Shown here: one piece after another, positions 9,111-21,600 of the stretch | How the letters are laid out: the number at the start of each line of letters is the position of its first letter | Position numbering within the stretch: position 1 is the stretch's first letter | From: Serilophus lunatus | Lineage: Eukaryota; Chordata; Aves; Passeriformes; Eurylaimidae | Assembly (NCBI GenBank): GCA_013399895.1 | Contig: VXBA01005375.1 | Location: forward strand, 124,001-188,000 | Direction: 5' to 3' | Length of the DNA stretch: 64,000 bases | The notes under the pieces: generated by a model | What the model was told of the DNA's origin: nothing | Databases searched by the model: none | Seen by the model: the letters and a program-made list of their open reading frames with translations, nothing else | Translations under genes and position numbers: made by a program

Positions 9111-12100
9111 TCGTAGGATGACATCTTCTGAATCTCTGCTAAACAATTGTAAGCTGTGATGTTTAGTGTTTTATTTTCAGAAAAAAAAATTATAAAAATT
9201 GTTTTATATCTGTCCTTGATCAGGTTTCAAAGAAAAGCCAGTCAGATTTGTTTAAAGACAGTTCGCGTTCCCTTGCCTTGATTCTCAAATAGCTTAAGAG
9301 TTATGGCCAAGAATGTCATGTTAAGGGTATCATCTTTGTGAAATTTCAGACCAAATGATGTAGTTTTTAGAAGGTGACAGATGATTGAAAACCTAGGTCT
9401 CAAAATAAGAAATGCTGGATAACCTTAATATAGGCATGTCTACCCTCCTGGAGAGTAATATAAAGGCATCCCTTCTGAGGAGTCTTGAGAATAAACATAA
9501 ATGTTTAAAACCCAGGCAATTTCATTAATCACATCTACAGTTCTAAAATATACAGGGATTATAACGATATTTTCTAGGATATAGACCAAATTTTAAAAAA
9601 CAGAGATACGAAACTAAAACTAAACTGACTTCCTTAGTCTGTAAATTCTACTAAAAATGTGATTTGAGAATTTAGGAGTGAAATGACTGCTATGAGCAGC
9701 ATGTTATTTGGTGTATTACTTAACAGTCTCTGGAAACGTCTACAGGATTACATTCCCTTTATTTTTAAAAGGCATCAACCTTGAAGTACCACTTTGTAGA
9801 AAAAAATTATATATACACAGGCACAACTTTTTTATCAATGAGCCATCCTTCCTATTTTCAGTGGCTTCAGAGAAAACAGCTGACCACCTGACTAGAGCAA
9901 GGGCATACAGTAACAGAGCATCATTTGGTAGCATCTCCTCACTACGCCTGTGTAACATCCATTAATCCTAATTATCAAAAGAAATATGTGGTGAAGAAAT
10001 TATTTCCTGGCTTCAGAGTGAATGATTTTTTTTTAACGGTTGGCAAGGTTATCACAGTCTATTTATGTTCTGAAAGAATCTCAATTCTTTTTATGTAGTC
10101 ATATATTTATGTTTAAAAAGATCCTGTATACATCTATGAGCTCATTAATGTCTTCCTTTTCTAAGCTTCATTGCCTGCATACATTCTTAAACATATAGTT
10201 TTGATTTGCAGCAAATGTTACTTACGAAAATATAACAAAAATCGTGCATGCATTGTGAATTCTGTATGTCAGCATAATTCTGCTTTGAGGAGGATTTTAG
10301 TGAAGAACGTCGGTCTGACCATCTGCTTGATGAGATGGAAGAGTGCTACGCCCATATCATGGAAAGACAGAAACATACAATTGACCTTATGCAGGCTAGT
10401 TATCACAAGGTGACTCTAAGTGTCTGTGTATTGCAGGATTAGGGGATTGGCTACTTGCTAGACTGTCCGTCCTTCTGTTGCATATTTCTGCCTTTCCTTT
10501 TGTGACATTACTGCACAACTCACAGTTCTCACTCTCTGAAAACGTGGCCCAGTGCAAGCGGTTTCAACTAGGACTGAGACGTGGGGGTCTGTTCCACTCT
10601 GTCCAGTTCTGACTCCTTTTTTCAATTCAGTCCAACTTTACATAAAGAGTTAATGCCTCCTGCACCATGTCCTCACAGAGTAATCAATTGAAACCTTGTT
10701 TCTCTTGATCAAGTGCTATTTTAAACACAAAGCAGTCTAATGTAAAGCTGCTCTCAAGCCATCTAACCCTCTTAAGTCTACTCCTCAGACCTTCAATCAT
10801 TAAGTTCTTTCAGTGTTTGTATAACTGAACCAATTGCCTCCCAAAATACCAAACAATCCCTTTGCAATAATCAAGCCTAAACAACTGTTCGGGAAGAGAC
10901 TTTGCACCTGGAAAGGATGGCTTTCCCTCAGCTCCCAGCCTTCAGAATATGCAGATGTCTGTGGGACAGCTGCCCATGCAGGCACTGAACCTCTCATGCT
11001 CTGAACTTCAGGAGAAGAACTGGTTTCAACAGGTTTTTGAGGTCAGGAATATAATATTGATATTATATAGATTTTTTTTTTGTTTTTGTTGATTTGTTTT
11101 GGATTATTTTTATATTGAAGATTTTTGTTTTAAAGAACAAGTTATTAAGAGATTTTCTGGGTGAATGACAGTTTTGAGGCATTCTGATAGGAATTTGTTT
11201 CAATTTCAAACTTCTGGCATTTTCTCCAAGGGTTGCAATCTGGATTTTTGGATCAATCACTTGAAATCATTTGCTGAGAAATTGCTCTGACAGTGGTCTG
11301 ATTGGCAATGAAACAGCTCCATTGGAGGATGCCTGCAGCTCTTGTAATTCCCTAGGTAAAAGACACATGTTCAAACCCATTTTCCAAAGTAAGTAAAAGA
11401 CAAATTTAAATCCAGGTGCCTGATATCCTTTGCTGTGGGCAGACACTGAGAGAAAACTACAAATTCTGCTCAGTAACTTGGCATGAAGAGTTGGAGTAAG
11501 AAGTCCTCTGAAACTTCCTGCTTTTTTTTTTAGGTTGTAAGGCCATTTCTTAACTTTGGGTGCCTGATTTCTTTGCCTGTACTGGAGAGGAAGAGCTTGG
11601 GTGTTTGATTCAGACGCATAGGTTTCCCTAGGCGGCACAGGAATGTCAGCTGAGCACACAGCTGCATGGCGGGAGCCTGGGCCAAGGATGAGCTTAGTCT
11701 GGTGGCAGATGGTGAGGAAGAGTACTGATGGCCAAGTGGCTGAGAGACAGTTTTCTTCCCTGAGTCAGGGCCTACAAGACAGACATCACAATGCTCTATC
11801 AATCCAGCTCCAAATTACCTCCTATTAGAGGAGACAGGAGCAGAACTACTTTATGAGGGTGCTCTCTCTTCTGTATCTAGAAGACTTTCATCTTTGTGTA
11901 CACAAGGACTCAATTTTCCTTCTTTAACTAGTGGGTTTATTTGCAGGAAAGTTATACTAGTGGAATGTCTTAATTCAGTCCAGGTTTGTTAGGTTTCTTT
12001 TCCACATTCAGCCAGATCAGATAAATCACATGCTGTATTTACTTTTTTGAATGGTTGCCTAAAATGTCCAGGCACTGAGGCTGCTTCTCATGATGTGCTG

Positions 12101-15100
12101 ACTTTTGGAACTGACTCTTTATTTACAGGCTTTGGCAAAATGGTTAGATTTATTATTTATTAACCAGAAAACCAATAATCCTTTCTTTTAGAAAGGCACA
12201 GAATTGCTCCAAGTATACTGTGCTATCAAAATGACAATTTTTGTTCTGGATTTTTTAATAATTTCTATTATCTGTGGTTTGATAGATACAAGAATTACCA
12301 TTTTTTGAGAAGGAAATTCTTTCCTTCCTTTTCTTTTACTTTCAGACTTCCCCAACACTTCAGGAACTGTTTTTGCATCAAGAATTTTTTGTAAAGTTTG
12401 CTTTGAGACCACAGATTTTTTTTCTGTGCCTTGTGAAAAGGCATTTCTTTACTGTGCTGTTATTTTTTGTTTTAAACAAATCCACTTTTCACCTTATAGT
12501 GGGTCTCTATAAGTAAAGTTATATTCACCCTTAACTTCATAATTAGTATGCCTGGTTATAACATCAGTTGCCATTTTTCTTTGGTTTGAATTGATTTGCC
12601 AATACAGCTTTTGCAGAAATATGGACTTATTTGTCCAATACCTGGCAGCTTATCCAAAATCTCATACTTTATCATGATGGGAGTGCAATTGCGAGACATG
12701 CACTTTGGGGCATCAGATGTATTTAAGACAAGTAATAACATTTTCAAATAATGATTAAATATTATTTCAGCACAGAAACTGATTCTATTTAGACTATGCT
12801 GGAAACCAAATTAGCAGGAGCCCAAGGTTTCCACACATGGTCAGAACTACTCCCATGGGACTACCTTCTGCCTTCCCTATCAGAGATGGGTGCTAATGTG
12901 CCACGACACTCATGAAGCCATTTGGGAATTCCTGTCTTCTAACTCCTGTCCTCTTGTTTTTGTCCTGAGCTGTTTAAGTAACTTTTGGAGAAATACGAAC
13001 ATGAGGTACAGGCAGAGCAATCCAACATTGCTCCAACATCATCTGTAACTGATCCAGGCTTGAGCATTGACCCCAAGAGCCTCTGCTTTCGTGCACAACT
13101 TGAGCAGGCAGAAGCTGTCACCGCCACCAGAAGAAGCAGTCCTGCCTTTCACTTATCAATTGTTCCTGTTCCTATATTACCCCTCCCTGTGTTTGTGGCT
13201 GGGGAACATGATCTGAGTTAGAGCCAACTATTATTTGGGCTGGGTTAGTTTTAGCTTGTATCGGTTCCTAATCTGTTTCACTGCAGTGCTGAATAGAATT
13301 TTTTTTGTGCCAATACAGGGGTGGAAACAATGCAGAGGCAGGGATGATCCAGATGCCTGGAGAAAGGAGGAACTGAGATTCCACCAGCTTAAAGAGTTCA
13401 TTAAATTCCAGACTTTTTCTCAGTTTTGCTTTGCAGGAGTTCAGTAAATGAGGTCAGATGCTGTTTTACCTTGTTCGTCAATCACCTCTGCACAACAGGT
13501 TACCTACACAACTTCCCATCCCTCTGGGCTTTTCTTACCTACCACTCCTGCTTTCCAAGGTGGGGCGCTGGGAGCACTGAGATCGTGTCCGTCACAGCTG
13601 CCTACATCCCAGGCAGGACAGTGGAGTCTGGTGGTCAAAGAGAAAATTGCAGCCAACGAGATCTCACCTGTCACCGCAGAGTTCAACAAGCAGCTTTGGG
13701 CTTGCAGCTTCTACTCCGCCTGCACAACCGCCCCACACAGGTTTCCTCGTGGCTGAGCCACAGCTGGACAAACTGCTTAACACTGCACGCTTCTAACAAC
13801 AGTCTCAGTTGTCTATAGAAGGAATCTTAACAGGGTTGATGCTTTCTCTTGTTGCTCTGGCTCTGGGCTGCATTTGATTTCCGGGTGTGCAGCTGCAGAT
13901 CCAAGTTTCCCTACACGTGGCAGTAGAAGCTGACATAGTACAGACCAGCTTACATTACCACTCTCCAGGGCTCTTCTGAATAAAATACACGTAGGGGTGC
14001 TTTCATTTGCCCCCAAACTTGAGGTAAGAACCAGCTGCAGATGCATCTTGGACTTCCAGCTCCAGGAGCAGTTGTTGACTGGTTTCTTACTCTCAGTTTT
14101 AATGCACACCTATCTTTGACAAGGCCCTGTCTGCCTAATTTTCTTATTATCTCCTTATGTTGCCTTTTGTCAGAACCTCCTCCCACCAAACCATGCCATT
14201 TCCTGCCACCACTTCATTGCAGTTGACTTTGATTTGATCTCATCAGTCTTTGTCTCCTTAAAAGAAAAATAACCTCTTTATAACCAAGCATCATTGCACT
14301 CCATGGGTACCATTGCAAGAACAAGAATCATAAATATTAGGATAGTTGACTGTTGAGGTTGTGAATGATAGTGGTGAGATGAGAGAGACTCCAAGTAATA
14401 CTACAGAGATGGGCAAATCTTTCTCCCTTTCTCTGGAGAACTTCCATATGCATAAGTGGGGATGCAATAATGTGGCTGTCAAAGTCTTATAAAATGATGA
14501 AGCTTTTTACAAGTTGCGAGAGAAGACATTAATGTAAATTGCTCTGTACTTCTAGTAGGGAAGTGTCTGTTGAGATACAGTCCCTCCCCACAAAGAAAAC
14601 CTCTTGTCAGGTTTTCTGTTTCCTATGTGTCCCCATGGTTGAGCACAATCTGGTCATGCATAAAGAATTTAGGATTCAATTCTCAAAATGATCAGTCTTG
14701 CTATGCATCTTTAAAAAACTCAGAGAGATTGAAGTCCATGAAAATCCTCATTAGCCAGACATCAATATTCTCAGACTAAAGAGAGTAGCTGTTGGAAGAA
14801 ATATTTAGTTGCAAAATATATTATTACTTATTAAGGTTTACAAAAGGGAAATGATTCTGATTCTAGCTCTTTTTTCTTGTAATTTTTGTCAAGTATCTTT
14901 TTCTATTTTAATCAGAACAAAGATAATTTTTGTCTCAAATTTAAACTCTGAACTTAGCAGAATAGAAAATATAAGTTGTGCTCTGTTTATCATAAACAAT
15001 TTATTATTTCAATTTCAGAAAATGTTATGGTGCAGGTTGAGTTAGGGTTGATTAGCTGTGCTGGGACATAAACACATTCTTGTTTTGGTCCTCAATTCAC

Positions 15101-17613
15101 TTTCATGTCTGATGCATCTGGGAAGATCTTGTCTTTCTGGGAAAGAGATGGCACCAGATCAGTTGGGAAATGAGAAGGTTTCTTCAGATCTCACATTCAT
15201 CTGATTTTGCAATATGCCATTTCTAAGCTTGTAAGACAGATGGGAAACCTTAGGAGCTTGGAAACTTTGGAGACTGCTGCACTGAGATTGGTGAGATCTT
15301 CATGAACTAATCAACTACTTCATCGATGTTGTTTCCAATGTTATGTTTCTTTGCATTCCAGGAAACACCATGGGCAAAAACCATGCAATATTTCAGAGAT
15401 ACAAGAAATCTCATTTTTGAGGTAAAGGACAGCAAGGACAACCGGATAATTATATTCCTGATTTACCCAGTGGGGCAGCATTATTGACATGCACAAAAAC
15501 CTTGAGAAGCTTTTTTTAATGTGCTGTCTTAATGTTGTTTTCTTGATCTAAAGCCTCTGAAAGGGTGCCACACTGCAGAACAAAGGGCCAAACATTGTGT
15601 GCATGTACTTTACAGGTTCACGGGCTGGTGATAGAAGATACTGGTCTTAATTTAGCAGAGAATTGTAGAAGTAGAGAAGGCCACCAGGACATTTGGTTGT
15701 TGTGCAGGTCAGTCTCCTCCTTGAAGCTGAACTGTTGCCTGACTAGATCAAGTGAGATGTGACCTTGAAATGGAACTGTCATGACAGACAGAAAGAACAA
15801 TCCCTTGATTATTAACTCCCCAATAACAAATCACAGATTTAGTTTTCCTTCCACGTGCAGTGGTCATAGCCTTACTCACAAACATGCACGCACACACTTC
15901 CTCAGTTCACTGACAGTCTCTGCTCCCTTCCAATTTATCTCTATTCACCTACCAAAATACCTCCATGCAAAATAACAACAAACAAAAAGGATTGCTACTG
16001 AGAAAATACTTACAAACTTAATAACTAAGTGCTAACTAAGCTTTTTTAACAACCAGGTTTCCTTGGTGTTGCCTATTTAGAATGATTGCAATTTAAGGTT
16101 AAACAAAATTGGCTATGCTAGTACAAGTGGGTAATTCTGTGAATACTGATTTCACAGGAATGGCAGCAGAGTATGTTAATAAAGTCAGTGCTGAGCAATA
16201 CAGATTGCTTTAGAATGACATGGTGACTCTTTTTCTAAACCAGTGCTGTCTGTTTAAAGTGCATCTTCTTGTGCTCATCAAAATTATAACTTTAAACTCT
16301 TAGTGCACTCTCAGTTATCTGAAGACAGTCTCTGACAATGCTAAATTAAGTGACCCTTTATAAAAAGTTAACTGATTACATCCAAATCCATACAATAATT
16401 AATTAATGGTTTAAATTTAGATGTAAATGAAAGGAATAACAGAACTAACTCTTCTGTTAAGAGGTACGGAATTGGGTGCAGGATAGGGAACAAAAATTGT
16501 CCTCTATTCATGAGCTTTGACATTTCCTCACCTTTTGTTTCAACAAGACTCATTAAGGTTCAGATGATACGTATTTTGAGATCTTTTGGCCCCAGCTATG
16601 TGATGTTAGCTGTCTGGGCAGGGTAGATTTAGAAAACAAAGGTTGGAAGGTGTTGGGAAAGGAAGCGTTTTTTCTTCTTCCGCTTTCCTGGTTGGCTGAA
16701 GGTGGGCCCAAAGAGGGTAGGATGAGGGGTGTGTGTTGGTTAATTCTGTGTTCTGTACTCACAAACTGTTGAATTGCATAATTATTTCCCCTGGTTTTGT
16801 CTCACTTGGAGTTTTGCTGAGGAAGGGCTTAATTTTTTTGTGCTACTGAATCGTGTGGTGTGGAATCTTAGGCTTCAATTTAAAAAAAGGGCCTAATTTG
16901 TGCCTTTTTCTGTAAGAAAGAGAAGAATAAACTAAGGAAACCTAGATGCAAAAATCTCAAGTGTGTTTATCTGTCTGGAGATTTTGTATTACTAAGAAAT
17001 TAAAAAGCGTTAGGGAATACTTCTGGACATGAATTTTGGGAATTTTTTAGAGTTTCCTTTACACTTTTAAAGTATTACAAAAGTTACTGGCATGGCTTTG
17101 GAACAATCTAACTAGTGTTGTCCCAAACCAATTCTGGGCATAGTTCAGGAATTGTTGCAGACCCAGGACCATTCCTGGTAAGCCATTTGAATGTGGCTGT
17201 ACTGTTCTGGAGGACTTTATAGATTCTTAATTTTGACTGATATCTCATACTAGTTCATTCAAAGTGTAATACTTTATTAGAATGCTACACTACAGTTCCT
17301 GGAAAAAAAAATTTAAACTTGATTTTAATATTGAAAGAGCTAGATTTTTTCATAATTTTTTTGTTTTAGTCATTTGAGCTTACTGTCTGTTTTGAAGTAC
17401 ATGGCTCCAATTTCCAGTCACTGACTGTCATTTTAATTTTCAACACTTTTTCTTCAGAAGATAGTTGCACATTATAATCAAACCTAATTTTTATAACAGA
17501 TTGTGTATTTCAGGTCTTAAGTTCATAAGGCACTTTCTATATCTCTGTAATAAATACTGCTCTTCTGTATCATAACCCATTTTCAACATCCAATATGATA
17601 GCTCATACAGTTA

Positions 17614-18020
17614 CCATAGAATCAAAGAATGGTTTGGTTTGGAAGAGACCTTAAAGATCATCTAGTTCCAACCCCCTTGCTATGGGCAGGGACACCTTCC
17701 ACTAGACCAGGATGGTCAGGGAACCATCTTGCCTTGCCTTGCCTTGCCTTGAACACTTCCAGTTATGGAGCAACCACGACTTCTCTGAGCAACCTGTTCA
17801 AGTGCCTCACCACCCCCACAGTTGAGAATTTCTGTCTAATATCTACTCTAACCTGCCAGTTTAAAGCCATTCCTGCTCGTCCTAACACTATGTGCTGTTG
17901 TAAAAGCTCCCTGCCCATCTTTCTTGTAGGTCCCTTCATTGTACTGGAAGGCTGCCATAAGGTCTTCAGTTATGCAGAATTCTACTCCAGTCTTAGTTCT
18001 CAACTCTCTCCTTCCTACCA
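17614..18020 (-). mobile_element. CR1 LINE 3' fragment
   Basis: The plus strand reads the CR1 3' end in reverse: CCATAGAATCAAAGAATGG, then GGAAGAGACCTTAAAGATC, CTAGACCAGG, a segment on conserved small-exon-like text ending in CTTGTAGGTCCCTTC, and GGAAGGCTGCCATAAGGTC. Similarity fades after about 18020. It is a 5'-truncated minus-strand copy. An internal CTTGC run at 17728-17751 is a local expansion. Confidence 0.9.
17728..17751. repeat. CTTGC short tandem expansion within CR1
   Basis: Nearly five copies of CTTGC sit where the CR1 consensus, as I recall it, has a single GGCCTTGAACAC segment. This suggests slippage after insertion. Confidence 0.8.
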
Positions 18021-18574
18021 TTTCTCTCTGCATTATTTTCCAAGCTGTGCTGAATCTCAGCATTGCACTTGGAGAGTTTTTTCAGCTACAGTTTCCTGCA
18101 GTTTCCCCCAGAGTCACTGTTGTCCAGTGAAGCCTCCCATGCTGTAGGGAGAGCCACAGTTTCATGTGAAATTGTATGTTTAGCTGTAAGTTGTTTGAGA
18201 AGGTCCAGATCACCACAGAATGACTCAGACCACTCTTTACAAGTGCTCTGTCCATTCAAGTAACTCTAACCAGGCTAAACTCGGTTGCCCACAGGTCTTA
18301 TGGAAAAGGAAACTTGAAGCATTGAAACAAATTTTTTATCTTCATTTAATAATAGCCACAAATATGATAAAGATGTCAGACTAACAAGGCCATGAAAAAG
18401 TATCATTCCATCAAGAGAAATTCACTGATCTTTATTTCCTTTTTTAAAAAAAATTGTTTCCTTTTTATTCTACATTGGGTTGCTATCACTTCACCTCTTT
18501 TCCTTTTATTAAACATTTATTTGAATACTGTCCAATTTCTTTAATATGGGGTTTTTTCTGTAAAAAATATTAAT

Positions 18575-18630
18575 AAAATCATAGAATAAAGTTGGAAAAG
18601 ACCTCCAAAATCATCGAGTCCATCAAAAAA
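18575..18630 (-). mobile_element. Short CR1 LINE 3'-end remnant
   Basis: The plus strand reads AAATCATAGAATAAAGTTGG, AAAAGACCTCCAAAATCATC and GAGTCCATC, the reverse of the CR1 3' terminus. Only about 55 bases are recognisable. It lies 550 bases beyond the preceding CR1 in the same orientation. Confidence 0.8.
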
Positions 18631-21600
18631 ATGAATCGTCAACCTTCATTCAGCATTATTTAAAGAGCTGCTACAAATCAGATGTTTAATGATGACATTT
18701 AAGCTTCTGCATCATCATATTCTTCAGAACAGATTTCTGTGGCAATGGATGGTTTCTTAAGGCAAGAAAAGCCTTAAAAGGGAAGGCCCTGAGACAGTTT
18801 CACTGTGACCTGCAAGGGTAAAATGTCAAAATTGAGGTGTCTGGCAACGAAAATAGTATTTGAAAATGTAGACACTATTGTGGAGAAGTTCTGCTTTTTA
18901 TAAAATACTGATGTAAATCTAGAAAGCAGAACCCCCCCACAATTTAATCTAAGTAACAGTTGATTATCATGACTGGCTGTAAAGCTGGAGTAAAATTGTA
19001 AGTCTGGAGTAAAGTAGAAATTAAAACTTTTCTCCTCGTATTTTCTGATATACCAAACACAGAGCAGAGCCCTCCATGAAGCTCAAGGTTCTCAAGTTTC
19101 CTTAGGCCAAAGACATACACACAGTTTGTAGGGTCAAAATAAACAATCAGCATAGCTTTTAAAATATTGCTAATGCATTTTTATTTGTTATTAGCCCAGC
19201 TGGTACATTATTTGCTTCTCAGCATGCCTGTTAACCATCCGGAAGTTTCTACTGTTTTGCTCCTGACCATGTATAACACACAATGCGCAGTGCTAACTAT
19301 TTACAAGACTTTCCTCTTTATGCTTTAGCTGTTAAACAGAATCTTGAGAGATTTGCTTGGTGTAGTAAGTATTTTCAACACTGTTTCTAGCTTTTCCTGT
19401 TCACAGTCTTGAATTCTGAAATGAACTTCAAGTGCTAAAACCCATTCAGTTTTACTTCTCAGCAGTAAATAACTGAGGCTAGCTACCAAGTTATAGAAAT
19501 TTGCTCTGTATAAAATGTAAGCAGAACAGAATCTTGAAGTACAGTCACATGCTTAGGAAATAATTGCTGGTGTATGAAGCAGTGGCTGGGTTTTCCTTGT
19601 GCATAGCCCTCTCAAGCTGAGGAAACACAGTGATGGTGCCAGAAACTAGAAAGCTATTCAATGATGCATGGGACAGCCTCAGGCATATCCTGCAGAGGTA
19701 AGGGATGGTTTGTTTTCTAAAAGGAATATTCTTGTCAGTAAAACTATTGTAATCTGCAGATGGCAATGAGTATGTTATGTAACAGATAGCACCTACTGAA
19801 AGGACCATGCTTTTAGGAACAGTGTGACTTTTGGATCCACAGCTTGTTTCAGAATGCTTAGTGAGCCATAATAACTTTAGATCGCAAAAAGTATTTTAAT
19901 AACTTAGTGGTTTTGATTTTGTTTTCTCTCTGTTACATCCCTTGGGAATACTAGAATTACCTGTGTGTTTTGCGCTCTTTGCCATATCCAAAAATGGAGA
20001 TAAATACTATATCTGCAGGGGTCTTGAAGGAACAAATCTGGACTTTTTGACTCCCTGGCAGTTTCTTTTTTTTCTATTTCATGATACCTGCAAGTATGAG
20101 AAACTAAAGGTACAGTCTGAGCAAGCAGTCAGCTCTTAATTATCTGCACACCCAACCTGAGCTGAACTTGGCAGGGGCAAATTAGAATGGGAGTTGCAAC
20201 ATTAGGCCATGTTTTACCATACTGTACAGCGCAGGCTGGTTTTAATCTTCCAGAAGTGTAATGTAAAACTGGGATGCTGTTACCAGCCTGCCCTGACAAT
20301 TCTATGACATGAAAAATCTTGCAGGAGAAAAAACGTCCAAAGCTGTAGCTTGGTATTGTGATGAGGACAAACAGCCTTGCTTTACCTTCCTTCCCCCAGA
20401 GTCAGATCTACAGTGTAGGGACACATGGAAAAACTAGCAAATCCAATGGAAAGAGAGAGCAAGGATTCCTCAGAATTAATATCATTTCAGCAGCCTTAAT
20501 TCTCTGTTACACTCAGTTGTTTTCTTCTGGATGTTACAGGAGTCAGAGTGCCTTGTGGGGAGAGTCAGGCCATGACAGCACAGTCACTGAATAAGCTCCT
20601 CTGTGATGGCTGAAAAGAAGGTTTTTCCTACATTGCATGTGAGTTTGAGACTGAAGTCCTGAATATTGCTCTGTTTCAGACACTGTCCCACTACATCTTC
20701 ATTTCAGCCTGGGTATGGAGAAGATGCTTCCCATTGGTAGACACAATGGAGCAGCGGAGCTGAAACCACTCTTGGTCTTTTTCAAGGCAAACAAATGGCT
20801 GCCTCCCTCTGTTTACATGGCAGATGTAAATTGCAATCCTCTGTGGTTTGAATTTAAACCAAAATCATTACATTGCTTGGTTTCAAGAGGTTAGGAAGCT
20901 CACTCCCAAAATCTCAGGCCAGGCCCCTAAAATCTGTAGTGACATTTGAAAAACCCACATAACTAGAATATGTTGCCCACAATGGCACTCAGCGGCAATG
21001 TAAATTTAGAGAAGATTAATTTAGGTTAGATCAGAAGACTATATACTTCCTTTACAGGGATAACTCAGGCAAGCTGCAGACATCAATGGAAACTACAGGA
21101 GTTCAATAACTATGTAATGGTGATCACCCTCATCAGCATTGGCTATGCATGGGATGGAAAAAGAGACCTTTCATTAAGTGTATAGGAGGCTGTCACTACA
21201 GCAGATCCATATCATACTCTGTCACATAGAATGCAATTTGTCAGTTCCTGTGTAGGGAATTACGATGATATCCGTTTTGAAACATGTTTGAAAGCAGTCA
21301 GCTGGCAAGTGCATTGTACACTGGCCCATCTGTTACCACCGTAATTGGGTCATCCACTTCAGAAGAAGCTGTTTTGCCTGTGTAGTGACAGAAGCAATGA
21401 CCTCATATAAAGAAAGCCTGCAATGGACTGGGGATTTTAACAGTGGGATAGAGGAAAGAAAGTATTCCTATGGAACCAAGTGGAAACTGCAGGCCCCTGT
21501 TAGGCATGTGTTCAACTGAGGCTCTGGAGCAGGTCCACTGCAGCTCAGAAATAATGCTGAAGTAAAACATGGAAAAGGGTTCTGAAAGTTGTCATTACTG

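Noticed and set aside
11390..11640. Possible old DNA-transposon or MIR-like remnant (GGTGCCTGAT repeated at about 11416 and 11560)
   Set aside because: Only one short motif recurs; no terminal inverted repeats or consensus could be followed.
20700..20894. About 60 codons after a CATTTCAG acceptor reading FFKANKWLPPSVYM
   Set aside because: Single short frame with no donor and no family recognised; weaker than the islands at 10.3 and 15.4 kb.
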